Shown: positions 8,287 to 15,161, counted from the stretch's first letter. The stretch is DNA of 20,447 bases from JADZGC01 sp964613485 (GCA_964613485.1 CAZTHB010000013.1:1-20447); one strand, 5' to 3'. The notes: generated by a model from the sequence alone, not told the origin. Numbers and translations: made by a program.

Positions 8287-8750
8287 TAGTAACGCTCCTC
8301 AAGATCGGCGATCTGTTGAATGCGCCGATCATGCCGCTCGGCACCAGAAAAAGGGGTTGTCAGCCATGTTCGAGTAATCTCAATCAGATCGTCCGCCGAC
8401 ACATAGTCGTTTGGCAAAGCTAGGACATTCGCATCATTGTCATCGCGTGATTCAATGGCGACGTGCTTCTCCCAAGCTAAGGCAGCGCGAATACCGTCGA
8501 TCTTATTTGCAGCCATCGCCATACCTTCACCTGACCGGCAAAGCAAAATCCCCATACTGCCAGGATGAGCAACCACGGACTCCGCCACGCGCTCCGCGTA
8601 TGGCGTAAAGTCATCCTCTGGATCCAGGGCAGGCGCACCGAGGTCCTTAATCGTGAACTCACCCCCCAGTGCGTTCACGAGCGCTTGTTTGGCTGCAAAG
8701 CCTCCATGGTCGGCGGCGATGAATACCGTAGTCGGCGTATGAGCATTCAT
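8286..8750 (-). CDS. rpiB: Ribose-5-phosphate isomerase B
   Basis: 154 residues, normal for the RpiB/LacA/LacB family. It has ADHGG (13-17), Cys71 in the LLCRSGEGM active-site loop, AANKIDGIRAAL, and NDANVLALP. It interconverts ribose 5-phosphate and ribulose 5-phosphate. The family's usual CGTG loop reads CRSG. The gene starts 55 bases after the GAPDH stop and ends by overlapping rpe at TAATG. There is no Shine-Dalgarno sequence; TATACT lies exactly 6 bases before the ATG, so the mRNA is probably leaderless and independent of GAPDH. Confidence 0.92.
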   Translation of the reverse strand: MNAHTPTTVFIAADHGGFAAKQALVNALGGEFTIKDLGAPALDPEDDFTPYAERVAESVVAHPGSMGILLCRSGEGMAMAANKIDGIRAALAWEKHVAIESRDDNDANVLALPNDYVSADDLIEITRTWLTTPFSGAERHDRRIQQIADLEERY

Positions 8751-8756
8751 ATCCCT

Positions 8757-8762
8757 AGTATA
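8757..8762 (-). promoter_or_regulatory. -10 box of a leaderless rpiB-rpe-tkt-pfkB transcript
   Basis: TATACT is followed by AGGGAT and then the ATG at 8750, so the predicted +1 is the A of the ATG. The -35 is poor (CGCACG at a 17-base spacing). Confidence 0.55.
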
Positions 8763-8805
8763 CCTGGAATTAACCTAATCGTGCGAATAATGAGCCGACA
8801 ATCGA

Positions 8806-9825
8806 CTACTTGAGTTTTTTACCAACGAGACTCACGAGCTCAACGAGACGATTAGAATAGCCCCACTCGTTGTCATACCAAGCTACGACTTTGACCATAT
8901 TGCCACCTACAACGTTCGTGAGCTTAAGGTCAGCGATCGAACTATGCGGATCACCGACAAAATCATGTGAGACAAGTTCTTCTTCGGTGAAGCTCAAGAC
9001 ACCGCGGAATCTATCTTGGCGTGACGCCTTCTTAATGACCTCGTTCACTTCTTCGACCGTAGTATTTTTCTTGGTTAAGAATGTAAAGTCCGACAATGAT
9101 ACTACTGGGGTAGGAACGCGAATCGACAACCCCTGGAAGACACCCTCGAGTGCCGGTAAAGCTTTCGCGGCAGCAATCGTAGCGCCTGTACTTGTTGGTA
9201 CAATATTTTCGGCAGCATTGCGACCTTCGCGGAGATCTTTTGCCGGAGCGTCTTGCAATGCTTGGCTTGCTGTATAGCTGTGCACGGTTGTCATCATAGC
9301 CTTCTCGATGCCAAACTCCTTCTCGATTACGGCAGCGATCGGAGTGATGCAGTTTGTCGTACAGCTAGCATTTGAAAACACATTGATTTTCTCGACATCG
9401 ATCTTGTCTTCATTCACACCGATCACGTGTGTTGCAACGAGTGAGTCATCACCCTTGGCTGGCGCCGATATGACGACCTTTTTTGCACCCGCCTTTAGGT
9501 GCAGACTGGCATCTTCGCCCTTTACGAAACGTCCGGTCGACTCGATCACAACATCAATATCAAGTTTCTTCCATGGTAGCGCGCTCGGGTCCTTCTCGGC
9601 GTAGACTTCGATCTTATGACCACCCACGATGATGTGCTTATCATCCGAGCTTACCTCTTTGTGATAGCGCCCATAATTTGTGTCATGCTTGAGTAGATGC
9701 GCCAAAACACGTGGCTCCGTAAGATCATTTATTGCGACAATACGCATGCCAGGCGTCGCGAAGGCGAGCTTGAAAGCGTTTCGCCCAATGCGCCCAAAGC
9801 CGTTAATAGCAACTCGAGTTGTCAT
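8806..9825 (-). CDS. gapA: Glyceraldehyde-3-phosphate dehydrogenase
   Basis: 339 residues, full length. NAD-binding NGFGRIG (8-14) with Asp34 after AIN favours NAD over NADP. Catalytic Cys155 is in SNASCTTNCITP and His182 in HSYTASQ. It oxidises glyceraldehyde 3-phosphate to 1,3-bisphosphoglycerate in lower glycolysis. It starts at ATG 9825 with AAAGGA about 12 bases upstream, in a leader of about 47 bases from its own promoter. It heads the minus-strand carbon-metabolism block and is divergent from the unknown plus-strand gene at 9977. Confidence 0.97.
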   Translation of the reverse strand: MTTRVAINGFGRIGRNAFKLAFATPGMRIVAINDLTEPRVLAHLLKHDTNYGRYHKEVSSDDKHIIVGGHKIEVYAEKDPSALPWKKLDIDVVIESTGRFVKGEDASLHLKAGAKKVVISAPAKGDDSLVATHVIGVNEDKIDVEKINVFSNASCTTNCITPIAAVIEKEFGIEKAMMTTVHSYTASQALQDAPAKDLREGRNAAENIVPTSTGATIAAAKALPALEGVFQGLSIRVPTPVVSLSDFTFLTKKNTTVEEVNEVIKKASRQDRFRGVLSFTEEELVSHDFVGDPHSSIADLKLTNVVGGNMVKVVAWYDNEWGYSNRLVELVSLVGKKLK

Positions 9826-9877
9826 ATCGAAGAGGTCCTTTGTTTAGTAATAGATTAAAGCGCTTATGTTCTCCCAC

Positions 9878-9907
9878 ATTGTACCCTGATCCATGCACGT
9901 TACTCAA
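9878..9907 (-). promoter_or_regulatory. gapA promoter
   Basis: TTGAGT (9907-9902), 18 bases, then TACAAT (9883-9878). Its -35 sits one base from the -35 of the divergent 9977 gene, so RNA polymerases would compete for this site. Confidence 0.55.
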
Positions 9908-9908
9908 G

Positions 9909-9937
9909 TTGACACTTGTCAGAAAACATAGAATAAT
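9909..9937 (+). promoter_or_regulatory. Promoter of the 9977 gene
   Basis: A perfect TTGACA (9909-9914), 17 bases, then AATAAT (9932-9937). Predicted start is near 9944. Inverted repeat TGACA-CT-TGTCA (9910-9921) overlaps the -35 and could be an operator shared with gapA. Confidence 0.6.
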
Positions 9938-9976
9938 AGTCTCCAAGATTTGCACCTACGACAGAAGGATGTACCG

Positions 9977-10705
9977 ATGGAAAGTTTCGATGCCGCACTC
10001 GACCACAACTACGGCGTGCGGCTTGAGCCATTTACCCCAAGCCAAGAGGCAGATCTGTGCTCAAAACTAGGCCAACCTGAGCCCGAAACCAATCGCGAAA
10101 ACCGACTCATTGAAGCGGGCCTCTGGCTAAAAACGATTGCATCTGGTGAAACCCAGCTACTGCATTGGTACTTCGGCCAGCGCAAGCCACTTGTCGACCA
10201 CAAGCCCGTCGTACCAATCCCACTAGATGGACTTGTGCGAGCCGACCACTTTCTCACATCCGGTCACTTCGATCTGCTAGAGATCTGGGAGAATGACTCG
10301 CATACGGATAACCTGATGGTCGGTGTACATATCGGGATCAGTGGTGATAAAACGCACTTCCCGCTCTACCGCTGGGGCAGTATAGAAACTACTATCGCCG
10401 AAATCCGATCAGCTCACTCGCTCTATTGGCATCATCTGGCCGAAAAGAAAAGTAGGATTATGGCGCTGCGCATCAGTGAGCTGGTATTACTCACCCTAGC
10501 TATGGCTGCTACCATCGATGGCTTCGTACATGTGAGGGTAGTCGCTGCAATCACAGGAGTTTGCCTCTTCATGGTGGCACTCTTCTGTGGTGCCATGACA
10601 GCGATAAGTCTCGAATCCATGCACAACACCAGTCGCAAGAAAGCACTTGACTCACTGACGAATGCTATACAAGGCGGTTGCGAACTATCCAGCGCAACTA
10701 ACTAG
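9977..10705 (+). CDS. Unknown protein with a C-terminal pair of membrane helices
   Basis: 242 residues; not recognised. The first ~160 residues are soluble and mixed alpha/beta, with many His, Trp and Asp/Glu (for example WLKTIASGETQLLHWYFGQ and LLEIWENDSHTDN). Two hydrophobic helices follow (about 166-184 and 187-211) with a short turn, then a polar C-terminus of ~30 residues. Only the short turn would be outside if both ends face the cytoplasm. The start is ATG 9977 with AGAAGGA 7 bases upstream; a TTG at 9950 is inside the leader. It stands alone with its own promoter and terminator and is divergent from gapA. No function is assigned. Confidence 0.8.
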   Translation: MESFDAALDHNYGVRLEPFTPSQEADLCSKLGQPEPETNRENRLIEAGLWLKTIASGETQLLHWYFGQRKPLVDHKPVVPIPLDGLVRADHFLTSGHFDLLEIWENDSHTDNLMVGVHIGISGDKTHFPLYRWGSIETTIAEIRSAHSLYWHHLAEKKSRIMALRISELVLLTLAMAATIDGFVHVRVVAAITGVCLFMVALFCGAMTAISLESMHNTSRKKALDSLTNAIQGGCELSSATN

Positions 10706-10716
10706 TATCAACTTTG

Positions 10717-10741
10717 ATCCCCCGAAGCTCGGGGGATTTTT
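10717..10741 (+). terminator. Rho-independent terminator of the 9977 gene
   Basis: ATCCCCCGA, loop AGC, TCGGGGGAT, followed by a run of five T. The stem may also serve the convergent thioredoxin-like gene, though the minus-strand T tract is weak. Confidence 0.85.
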
Positions 10742-10746
10742 CAGCT

Positions 10747-11088
10747 TTATTTAGCTTCTGGCATTTTCGAATGGATCTGACATACATTATCCTTGCAGTC
10801 AGCACCTTGCGCGAGAGCAATCAACGTTTCTTTCTCCTGGACGCCACAAAGTGCTTGCAAAGTCTGCGTATTCACAAAGCTTGGCACCGCGGAGAAGCCA
10901 CCGCAAGCAGCTTCAATAATCTCACCATATTGCTTCATGAGAGCTTCGTTTTCTGGATGTTCCCATACTTCGAGGCGCTTAATCTCGCCACCCAATTCCT
11001 TATTCACTTCATCAATAATAGGCCGCATCGACACGCAGTGCGGGCACGTCTCGCCATAAAATTCGATTACATGACCTAACTCAGCCAC
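10747..11088 (-). CDS. Thioredoxin-like protein with a CPHC active site
   Basis: 113 residues, thioredoxin fold. Cys15-Pro-His-Cys18 follows IEFYGET and cis-Pro69 is in FSAVPSF. CPHC is the active site of E. coli DsbA rather than the CGPC of thioredoxin, which favours oxidising chemistry. There is no signal peptide or membrane helix, so it should act in the cytoplasm unless it pairs with a membrane partner. Additional Cys at 62, 81, 98 and 103 are unusual. The GTG start overlaps the VKOR stop by one base (TAGTG), so the two are co-translated. It is the last gene of the dsbA-VKOR cluster. Confidence 0.85.
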   Translation of the reverse strand: MAELGHVIEFYGETCPHCVSMRPIIDEVNKELGGEIKRLEVWEHPENEALMKQYGEIIEAACGGFSAVPSFVNTQTLQALCGVQEKETLIALAQGADCKDNVCQIHSKMPEAK

Positions 11089-11582
11089 TATTCCTCACCC
11101 TCCTGATCATTATCTTTTTCTTCCTCAGACTGCGACACTAAGCCGGCTCGATCACTCCGCCAATACCATATCGCGGTCACAAAGATCAAGGTACTGGTTA
11201 ACGCCGAGAGCAAGCAGTACTGGCACCAAGCGCGAATAATGAAGGCCTGAATGCCAGTTAGACCGAGTGAGGTTACGAAGCCGATCGCGCCCCAGCCAAG
11301 CATGAGATATCTGTTCGGGCGCTGTTTATTCGTCACTGCTACAAGCATTAGAAAAAGCACCACCGCATAAAACAACACACCGCCTAGCGCAATCGGTACT
11401 CCGCCAATCGTAGAGAACTTACTCGTCAGCACTCGCTCACAGCCACCCGAAAAGCTGCAGGGCAACCCAAGTTTTGTGTAGTGCTGAATAGTCAGAAGTG
11501 TCGCGTCATAAAGCCCAGCGATCGATAGTGCGAGCCAAAACCACACTTGTAATGGCAAGCTCTTCCCCTCCTGCTTAGCCAC
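11088..11582 (-). CDS. Vitamin K epoxide reductase (VKOR) family disulfide-generating membrane protein
   Basis: 164 residues with four to five membrane helices. All VKOR landmarks are visible: loop cysteines Cys42 and Cys48 (GLPCSFSGGCERVL), Ser57 in SKFSTIGGVPIAL, and the quinone-side pair Cys120-Gln-Tyr-Cys123. The acidic C-terminal tail (SEEEKDNDQEGEE) is cytoplasmic by inference. VKOR homologues replace DsbB: they re-oxidise DsbA and pass electrons to a quinone. The gene starts with GTG two bases after the dsbA stop and overlaps the thioredoxin-like gene, which fits this role. Confidence 0.93.
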   Translation of the reverse strand: MAKQEGKSLPLQVWFWLALSIAGLYDATLLTIQHYTKLGLPCSFSGGCERVLTSKFSTIGGVPIALGGVLFYAVVLFLMLVAVTNKQRPNRYLMLGWGAIGFVTSLGLTGIQAFIIRAWCQYCLLSALTSTLIFVTAIWYWRSDRAGLVSQSEEEKDNDQEGEE

Positions 11583-11584
11583 GA

Positions 11585-12268
11585 CTACTGTTCGCTCGCC
11601 TTTATGGCGTCCTCGACAGCCTTCTTGAGCGCCGTTGGATCACCCTTGAGTTCAAGCACCTTGCCATCTATGAAGAATGACGGCGTACCCTTAAGCTTGA
11701 GCTTCGTCCCAAACTCCTTGTCGCGCTTGATGTTTTCTTCACCAGCCTTGTTATCATAATCATTCTTAAATTGATCAACATTCAGGCCAATTGAACCAGC
11801 GTAGCCAATAAACTTCTCTTTTGGATCATCGAGCTCGCCCCACTCATCTTGAGTCTCAAACAGCTTATCGTGCATGTCCCAAAATTTACCCTGATTAGCC
11901 GATGCCTCAGATGCATACGAAGCAAAGGTAGCATTTTTGTGAGGGGTTGGGCTGAGCGGAAAATGCTTATAAACAAATGTCAGCTTATCTTTGTAAGTCT
12001 CTCGAATCTCTTTGACTGTTGGCTCATAGAATTTACAAGCCGGGCACTGAAAGTCACTAAACTCAGTGAGAACTACTTTTTTGCTGGTCGACCCGAAAGT
12101 CTGACCTTCCTGCAGTCCGGCCTTATCGGCGTCTGATACGGTCACGCTTGGCGACTGCGTATCTTCAGGCTTCGCATCATTATCTGGATTTGTAGCCGCA
12201 CGCACCGCAAAAACGATAATGCCAACTACAGCTATTGTAAAGAGGGCTGGTAGGAGATATTTTTTCAT
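11585..12268 (-). CDS. DsbA-family extracytoplasmic thiol oxidoreductase
   Basis: 227 residues. An uncleaved-looking N-terminal membrane helix (about 4-23) and a Pro/Asp-rich linker lead to a thioredoxin fold with inserted helical domain. The active site is Cys75-Pro-Ala-Cys78 after VLTEFSDFQ and the cis-proline is Pro196 in KGTPSFFIDG, placing it with the DsbA/DSBA-like thioredoxin_4 proteins of Gram-positive and candidate-phylum bacteria. It would oxidise cysteines of secreted proteins outside the membrane and be recharged by the VKOR encoded two bases downstream. The start ATG has no Shine-Dalgarno sequence; a -10 box lies exactly 6 bases upstream, so the mRNA is probably leaderless. Confidence 0.93.
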   Translation of the reverse strand: MKKYLLPALFTIAVVGIIVFAVRAATNPDNDAKPEDTQSPSVTVSDADKAGLQEGQTFGSTSKKVVLTEFSDFQCPACKFYEPTVKEIRETYKDKLTFVYKHFPLSPTPHKNATFASYASEASANQGKFWDMHDKLFETQDEWGELDDPKEKFIGYAGSIGLNVDQFKNDYDNKAGEENIKRDKEFGTKLKLKGTPSFFIDGKVLELKGDPTALKKAVEDAIKASEQ

Positions 12269-12274
12269 GCCCCG

Positions 12275-12302
12275 ATTGTATCACAGATGTCGTATCTGTC
12301 AC
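12275..12302 (-). promoter_or_regulatory. Leaderless dsbA promoter with an internal inverted repeat
   Basis: GTGACA (12302-12297), 16 bases, then TACAAT (12280-12275), then CGGGGC and the ATG at 12268. The inverted repeat ACAGAT-N5-ATCTGT (12283-12299) fills the spacer and touches the -35; it is a possible operator. Confidence 0.65.
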
Positions 12303-12319
12303 CTGAAGGGATGCTGAGA

Positions 12320-12571
12320 CTAAAGATTGCCAATGTCTTTAGTGAGGTCATCTAGTTCGGCATCCACCGCATCCAGATCCTGCTGGTCAACTTCTTTGAC
12401 TGCAGCTTGAATATCCTGAGTGCTCTGGATCTCTTGGTTGCTCGGCGAGACTGAAGCCTGAGGCTTATCCTTTGGCTTCAGTGCCACGAAAACTAATGCG
12501 CCGATTATGACCAATATCGCGAGTATGATGACTATTTCAATCGCACCAAGACCTCGTCGCGTAGACTTCAC
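12320..12571 (-). CDS. Small single-helix protein with a type IV pilin-like N-terminus
   Basis: 83 residues. The N-terminus is basic (MKSTRRG) and followed by LGAIEIVIILAILVIIGAL. This matches the class III prepilin signal: Gly7 before the cut, a hydrophobic residue at +1 (Leu8), and Glu at +5 (Glu12). After the helix comes a polar stretch rich in Gln, Asp and Glu (residues 45-83), probably helical, with no cysteine. It is far shorter than a normal major pilin and could be a minor pilin or pseudopilin, or simply a small membrane-anchored protein. The GTG start (GGAGG 7 bases upstream) overlaps the preceding stop by one base, so it is coupled to the secreted coiled-coil gene. Confidence 0.65.
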   Translation of the reverse strand: MKSTRRGLGAIEIVIILAILVIIGALVFVALKPKDKPQASVSPSNQEIQSTQDIQAAVKEVDQQDLDAVDAELDDLTKDIGNL

Positions 12572-13239
12572 TACACACCTCCTTGATTAGTAGTGGTAGG
12601 GGCTGCGCTCGGTGAGCTGGATTGCTGTGCTTCAAGCGTGGAGAGGATGGCCTTGAAGTATGTCTTCACGGCTTGCCGGTATGACTTAATTGCGGCCTTA
12701 TACACCTCTACCTGAGACTTTATAAGCGCCACCTGCTGCGCGGCGTCGTCATTTTGACACGAGAAGCCAGTGGTTGTGGCCTTGATAGACGCTACAGCGT
12801 CATCAACCGCCTGAGCTTTGGTAGTAATGTCGGCCTTGAGTGCGGCATCATTCTCAACCACGATATTCTTCTTCGCCGCAAAGGCCTCGACACGAGCAAA
12901 AATTGTGTCGATTGAAGATTTTACGTTTGCCGAGTTTGTCTGGATTGCCTCAAATCGCTTCTTTGCAACCGACTCCTTGACCTCACATCGCTTGATGCGC
13001 TGTTCATCCTTCTTTTCCTGACGTTTTGCTTGGAGCTGCTGTCGTACGGTCCTCTCCTGCTTGAGAGCGTCTTCGCGTTCGATCTCCGGAGAATTCGTAC
13101 TTGATGGCGAGACTGTAGGTGTCTGAGTTGAGTGGTCATCATCATGATGTTCCCCGTTGTGAGCCTGGACTGATCCTGATATAGCAAACATTAATAGAGC
13201 AACGCAGAGTGCGTAAGTGAATCGCTGTATACACTTCAT
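12571..13239 (-). CDS. Secreted coiled-coil protein, His/Asp-rich N-terminus, two mature cysteines
   Basis: 222 residues; not recognised. A signal peptide (1-26, cut likely after VQA) is followed by HNGEHHDDDH, a cluster that could bind metal, and a Ser/Thr/Pro linker to about residue 50. Residues ~52-205 are charged and helical, coiled-coil-like (QQLQAKRQEKKDEQ). The mature part has exactly two Cys (85 and 161), able to form one disulfide bridging two helices. The tail is again Ser/Thr/Pro-rich. The ATG at 13239 is preferred to an upstream TTG because it begins the signal peptide. The DsbA-VKOR genes lie two genes downstream, so it is a candidate substrate of that system. Confidence 0.7.
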   Translation of the reverse strand: MKCIQRFTYALCVALLMFAISGSVQAHNGEHHDDDHSTQTPTVSPSSTNSPEIEREDALKQERTVRQQLQAKRQEKKDEQRIKRCEVKESVAKKRFEAIQTNSANVKSSIDTIFARVEAFAAKKNIVVENDAALKADITTKAQAVDDAVASIKATTTGFSCQNDDAAQQVALIKSQVEVYKAAIKSYRQAVKTYFKAILSTLEAQQSSSPSAAPTTTNQGGV

Positions 13240-13246
13240 ATAACCC

Positions 13247-13276
13247 AAACTACACCGCAGAACGGTGTAGTGTCAA
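13247..13276 (-). promoter_or_regulatory. Promoter and likely operator of the secreted-protein gene
   Basis: A perfect TTGACA (13276-13271), 18 bases, then TAGTTT (13252-13247), 7 bases before the ATG at 13239. A perfect 8-bp inverted repeat CTACACCG-N5-CGGTGTAG (13250-13270) fills the space between the boxes. Confidence 0.6.
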
Positions 13277-13301
13277 ATTGCTTATGCTTATAATTGAGGG
13301 G

Positions 13302-13475
13302 TTAGCCGAGCTTGACTTTGCTCTCAACGAATTCTGCGACTTTGCGAATCTTCTTGTCGTATTTTTTCATTGTGAGCTTATCTGGGGTAGAAGTAGCGTT
13401 CTTCTTCGTGTAGTACAAAGTACCCGTCTCCGGGTTCTTTAGTACGATAAGCTGGCGTGCTTGTTTCTTAGCCAT
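13302..13475 (-). CDS. rpmG: 50S ribosomal protein L33
   Basis: 57 residues, basic. The C-terminal block KLTMKKYDKKIRK followed by VAEFVESK matches the L33 pattern (K-L-x-x-K-K-Y-d), and YYTKKN matches its middle strand. It binds near the E site of the large subunit. No Cys is present, so it is the zinc-independent form. It begins at ATG 13475, only about 5 bases after the predicted transcription start. It is a lone gene between the secreted-protein gene and a divergent cytidylate-kinase-like gene. Confidence 0.88.
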   Translation of the reverse strand: MAKKQARQLIVLKNPETGTLYYTKKNATSTPDKLTMKKYDKKIRKVAEFVESKVKLG

Positions 13476-13486
13476 AACGATTGACT

Positions 13487-13515
13487 ATGTTATCAGATAT
13501 GATGAAACTTGTCTA
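13487..13515 (-). promoter_or_regulatory. rpmG promoter
   Basis: TAGACA (13515-13510), 17 bases, then TAACAT (13492-13487). The predicted start is only about 5 bases before the ATG, so the leader is very short. Confidence 0.5.
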
Positions 13516-13531
13516 GATCCACTGCACTGTA

Positions 13532-13560
13532 TTGATTAATCAAAAATATGATTGTATGAT
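13532..13560 (+). promoter_or_regulatory. Promoter of the cytidylate-kinase-like gene
   Basis: TTGATT (13532-13537), 17 bases, then TATGAT (13555-13560). The ~37-base leader carries the CCGCACCTACAAATAGA element (13572-13588) and AGGAAG before the ATG. Confidence 0.6.
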
Positions 13561-13603
13561 CATACAGATATCCGCACCTACAAATAGATAGGAAGCTGCA
13601 CCA

Positions 13604-14308
13604 ATGGGAATCGTAATCACCATCGATGGAGGCGCCGGCACCGGCACCACCAGCGTCTCACAGAAGGTCGCCGAGCTACTCGGCCAGACTCCGCTCAACA
13701 CCGGCCACCTCTATCGCTCGCTCGCCTGGGCATGCCTCCAGGCGGGCATCGAGATCGACGCATCAACTGGAGTCCACCCACGTGCCATGGGCGAAGTGAT
13801 CACCGTGGCTGCGACTCTCGATCCGGTCATCAAGCATGGATCGGTCGTGGAAGTGAATGGCACGCCAGTGGATGAGAAAGTACTCGCCAGCATGAGCCCG
13901 TATGTACCACACGTGTCACACATCGAGCTAGCTCGCCCGTACATTCGGACGCACCAGCACGGATACGCCGAGCGACACACCTGCGTGATCGCCGAAGGCC
14001 GCGATCTCGGTACGGTCGTGTTTCCTGACGCCCTGCGCAAGGTATTCCTCGTCTGCGAAGACATGGAGCGAGCCAAGCGCCGATCCAATCACGAAGGACG
14101 TCGAATTACCGTTGCCGAGCTGCTCGAACGAGATCGCATCGATGCCGAGCGGGACTGCTCACCGATGGTGCCCCATCCGCATGCGATGATCGTCGACACC
14201 ACAAACACCGAGATCCCCACGCTGGCGCACAACATCATCGTGTCACTGATCGGAGTACGGGGAGCCGAATCACTCATCGCACCCTATCTGGACTCACTTG
14301 CAGCCTAA
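13604..14308 (+). CDS. cmk: Cytidylate kinase-like P-loop protein lacking the Walker A lysine
   Basis: 234 residues, the length of bacterial Cmk. It shows the Cmk plan: N-terminal strand VITIDG, LNTGHLYRSLAWA (31-43, family 'LDTGAMYRALA'), the NMP-binding insert with VEVNGTPV, GRDLGTVVFPDA (132-143), an Arg-rich lid (RAKRR ... ERDRIDAERDCSP) and MIVDTT. The normal product phosphorylates CMP and dCMP with ATP. Odd: the P-loop GxxGxGK[ST] reads GGAGTGTTS, so Thr15 replaces the ATP-binding Lys. The gene's third positions are richer in G and C than its neighbours'. The start ATG has AGGAAG 9 bases upstream. It could be an active variant or a kinase fold reused for binding. Confidence 0.82.
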   Translation: MGIVITIDGGAGTGTTSVSQKVAELLGQTPLNTGHLYRSLAWACLQAGIEIDASTGVHPRAMGEVITVAATLDPVIKHGSVVEVNGTPVDEKVLASMSPYVPHVSHIELARPYIRTHQHGYAERHTCVIAEGRDLGTVVFPDALRKVFLVCEDMERAKRRSNHEGRRITVAELLERDRIDAERDCSPMVPHPHAMIVDTTNTEIPTLAHNIIVSLIGVRGAESLIAPYLDSLAA

Positions 14309-14317
14309 TCGCTGCTC

Positions 14318-14349
14318 TTCGCCCTCGACATCTGTCGAGGGCGAATTTC
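14318..14349 (+). terminator. Rho-independent terminator of the cytidylate-kinase-like gene
   Basis: A 13-bp perfect inverted repeat, TTCGCCCTCGACA and TGTCGAGGGCGAA around TC (14318-14345), followed by TTTCATTT. It ends 6 bases before the convergent exonuclease III stop. Confidence 0.85.
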
Positions 14350-14351
14350 AT

Positions 14352-15155
14352 TTATATATCGAGAACCACACTAACTGGACAATGATCCGAACCCATTACC
14401 TCAGGGTGGATGTCTGCAGACACTACACTATCTTTCAATGTTTTAGACACAAGAACATAATCAATGCGCCAGCCGACATTTCTAGCTCTCGCGCCGCCGA
14501 AGTGTGACCACCAAGTATAGAAACCATTGCCTTCCTTGAAGAGGCGCAGAGTATCTACAAATCCTGCTTTGATAAAATTATCAAAGCCTTCTCGTTCTTC
14601 ATCTGTAAAACCTTTTTTACCAACATTTGGCTTCGGGCGCGCTAAGTCATCCTCAGTGTGAGCGACATTGAGATCGCCACAGAACACTACCGGTTTCTTC
14701 TGTTCGAGCTGCTGACAATACTCGAGAAAAGCCGGATCCCAGTGCTTCTCGCGCAATGGTACGCGTGACAGATCGTCTTTCGCATTGGGCGTATATACCG
14801 TAACGACATAGAATTTATCAAACTCAGCCGCAATCACGCGTCCTTCAGTGGCAGCATCCCCATAACCATCCGCAAACTCATATTTCTGGGCAATCGCCTC
14901 AGGAAACCCTTTCATTACATCGAGTGGCTTGATTCGTGTAAAGATCGCTGTACCAGAATATCCAGGGCGCGTGGCAGAGTTCCACAGCTCCTGGTATTCA
15001 GCAAGGTCAACCTCGGCCTGACCTTGCTGTGCTTTTGTTTCTTGCAGGCACAAAATGTCTGGCTGGTGCTCGGCAATAAACGGCTTAAATACATCTTTTT
15101 TCAGAACAGCTCGGATGCCATTCACATTCCATGAATAAATCTTGATTTTCGTCAT
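14352..15155 (-). CDS. xth: Exonuclease III-type AP endonuclease
   Basis: 267 residues, full length for ExoIII/ExoA. Motifs in order: Asn10 in SWNVNGIRA, Glu39 in LQETK (metal ligand), YTPNA with Tyr121, Asp161 and Asn163 in GDLNVAH, FTDEER, WRIDYVL, and the catalytic pair Asp257-His258 in GSDHCPV. It cuts DNA 5' of abasic sites in base excision repair and trims 3' blocks. The true start is ATG 15155; the frame stays open further upstream but runs through a terminator. There is no separate leader: a TATACT box lies exactly 6 bases before the ATG. Confidence 0.95.
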   Translation of the reverse strand: MTKIKIYSWNVNGIRAVLKKDVFKPFIAEHQPDILCLQETKAQQGQAEVDLAEYQELWNSATRPGYSGTAIFTRIKPLDVMKGFPEAIAQKYEFADGYGDAATEGRVIAAEFDKFYVVTVYTPNAKDDLSRVPLREKHWDPAFLEYCQQLEQKKPVVFCGDLNVAHTEDDLARPKPNVGKKGFTDEEREGFDNFIKAGFVDTLRLFKEGNGFYTWWSHFGGARARNVGWRIDYVLVSKTLKDSVVSADIHPEVMGSDHCPVSVVLDI

Positions 15156-15161
15156 GCTCCC

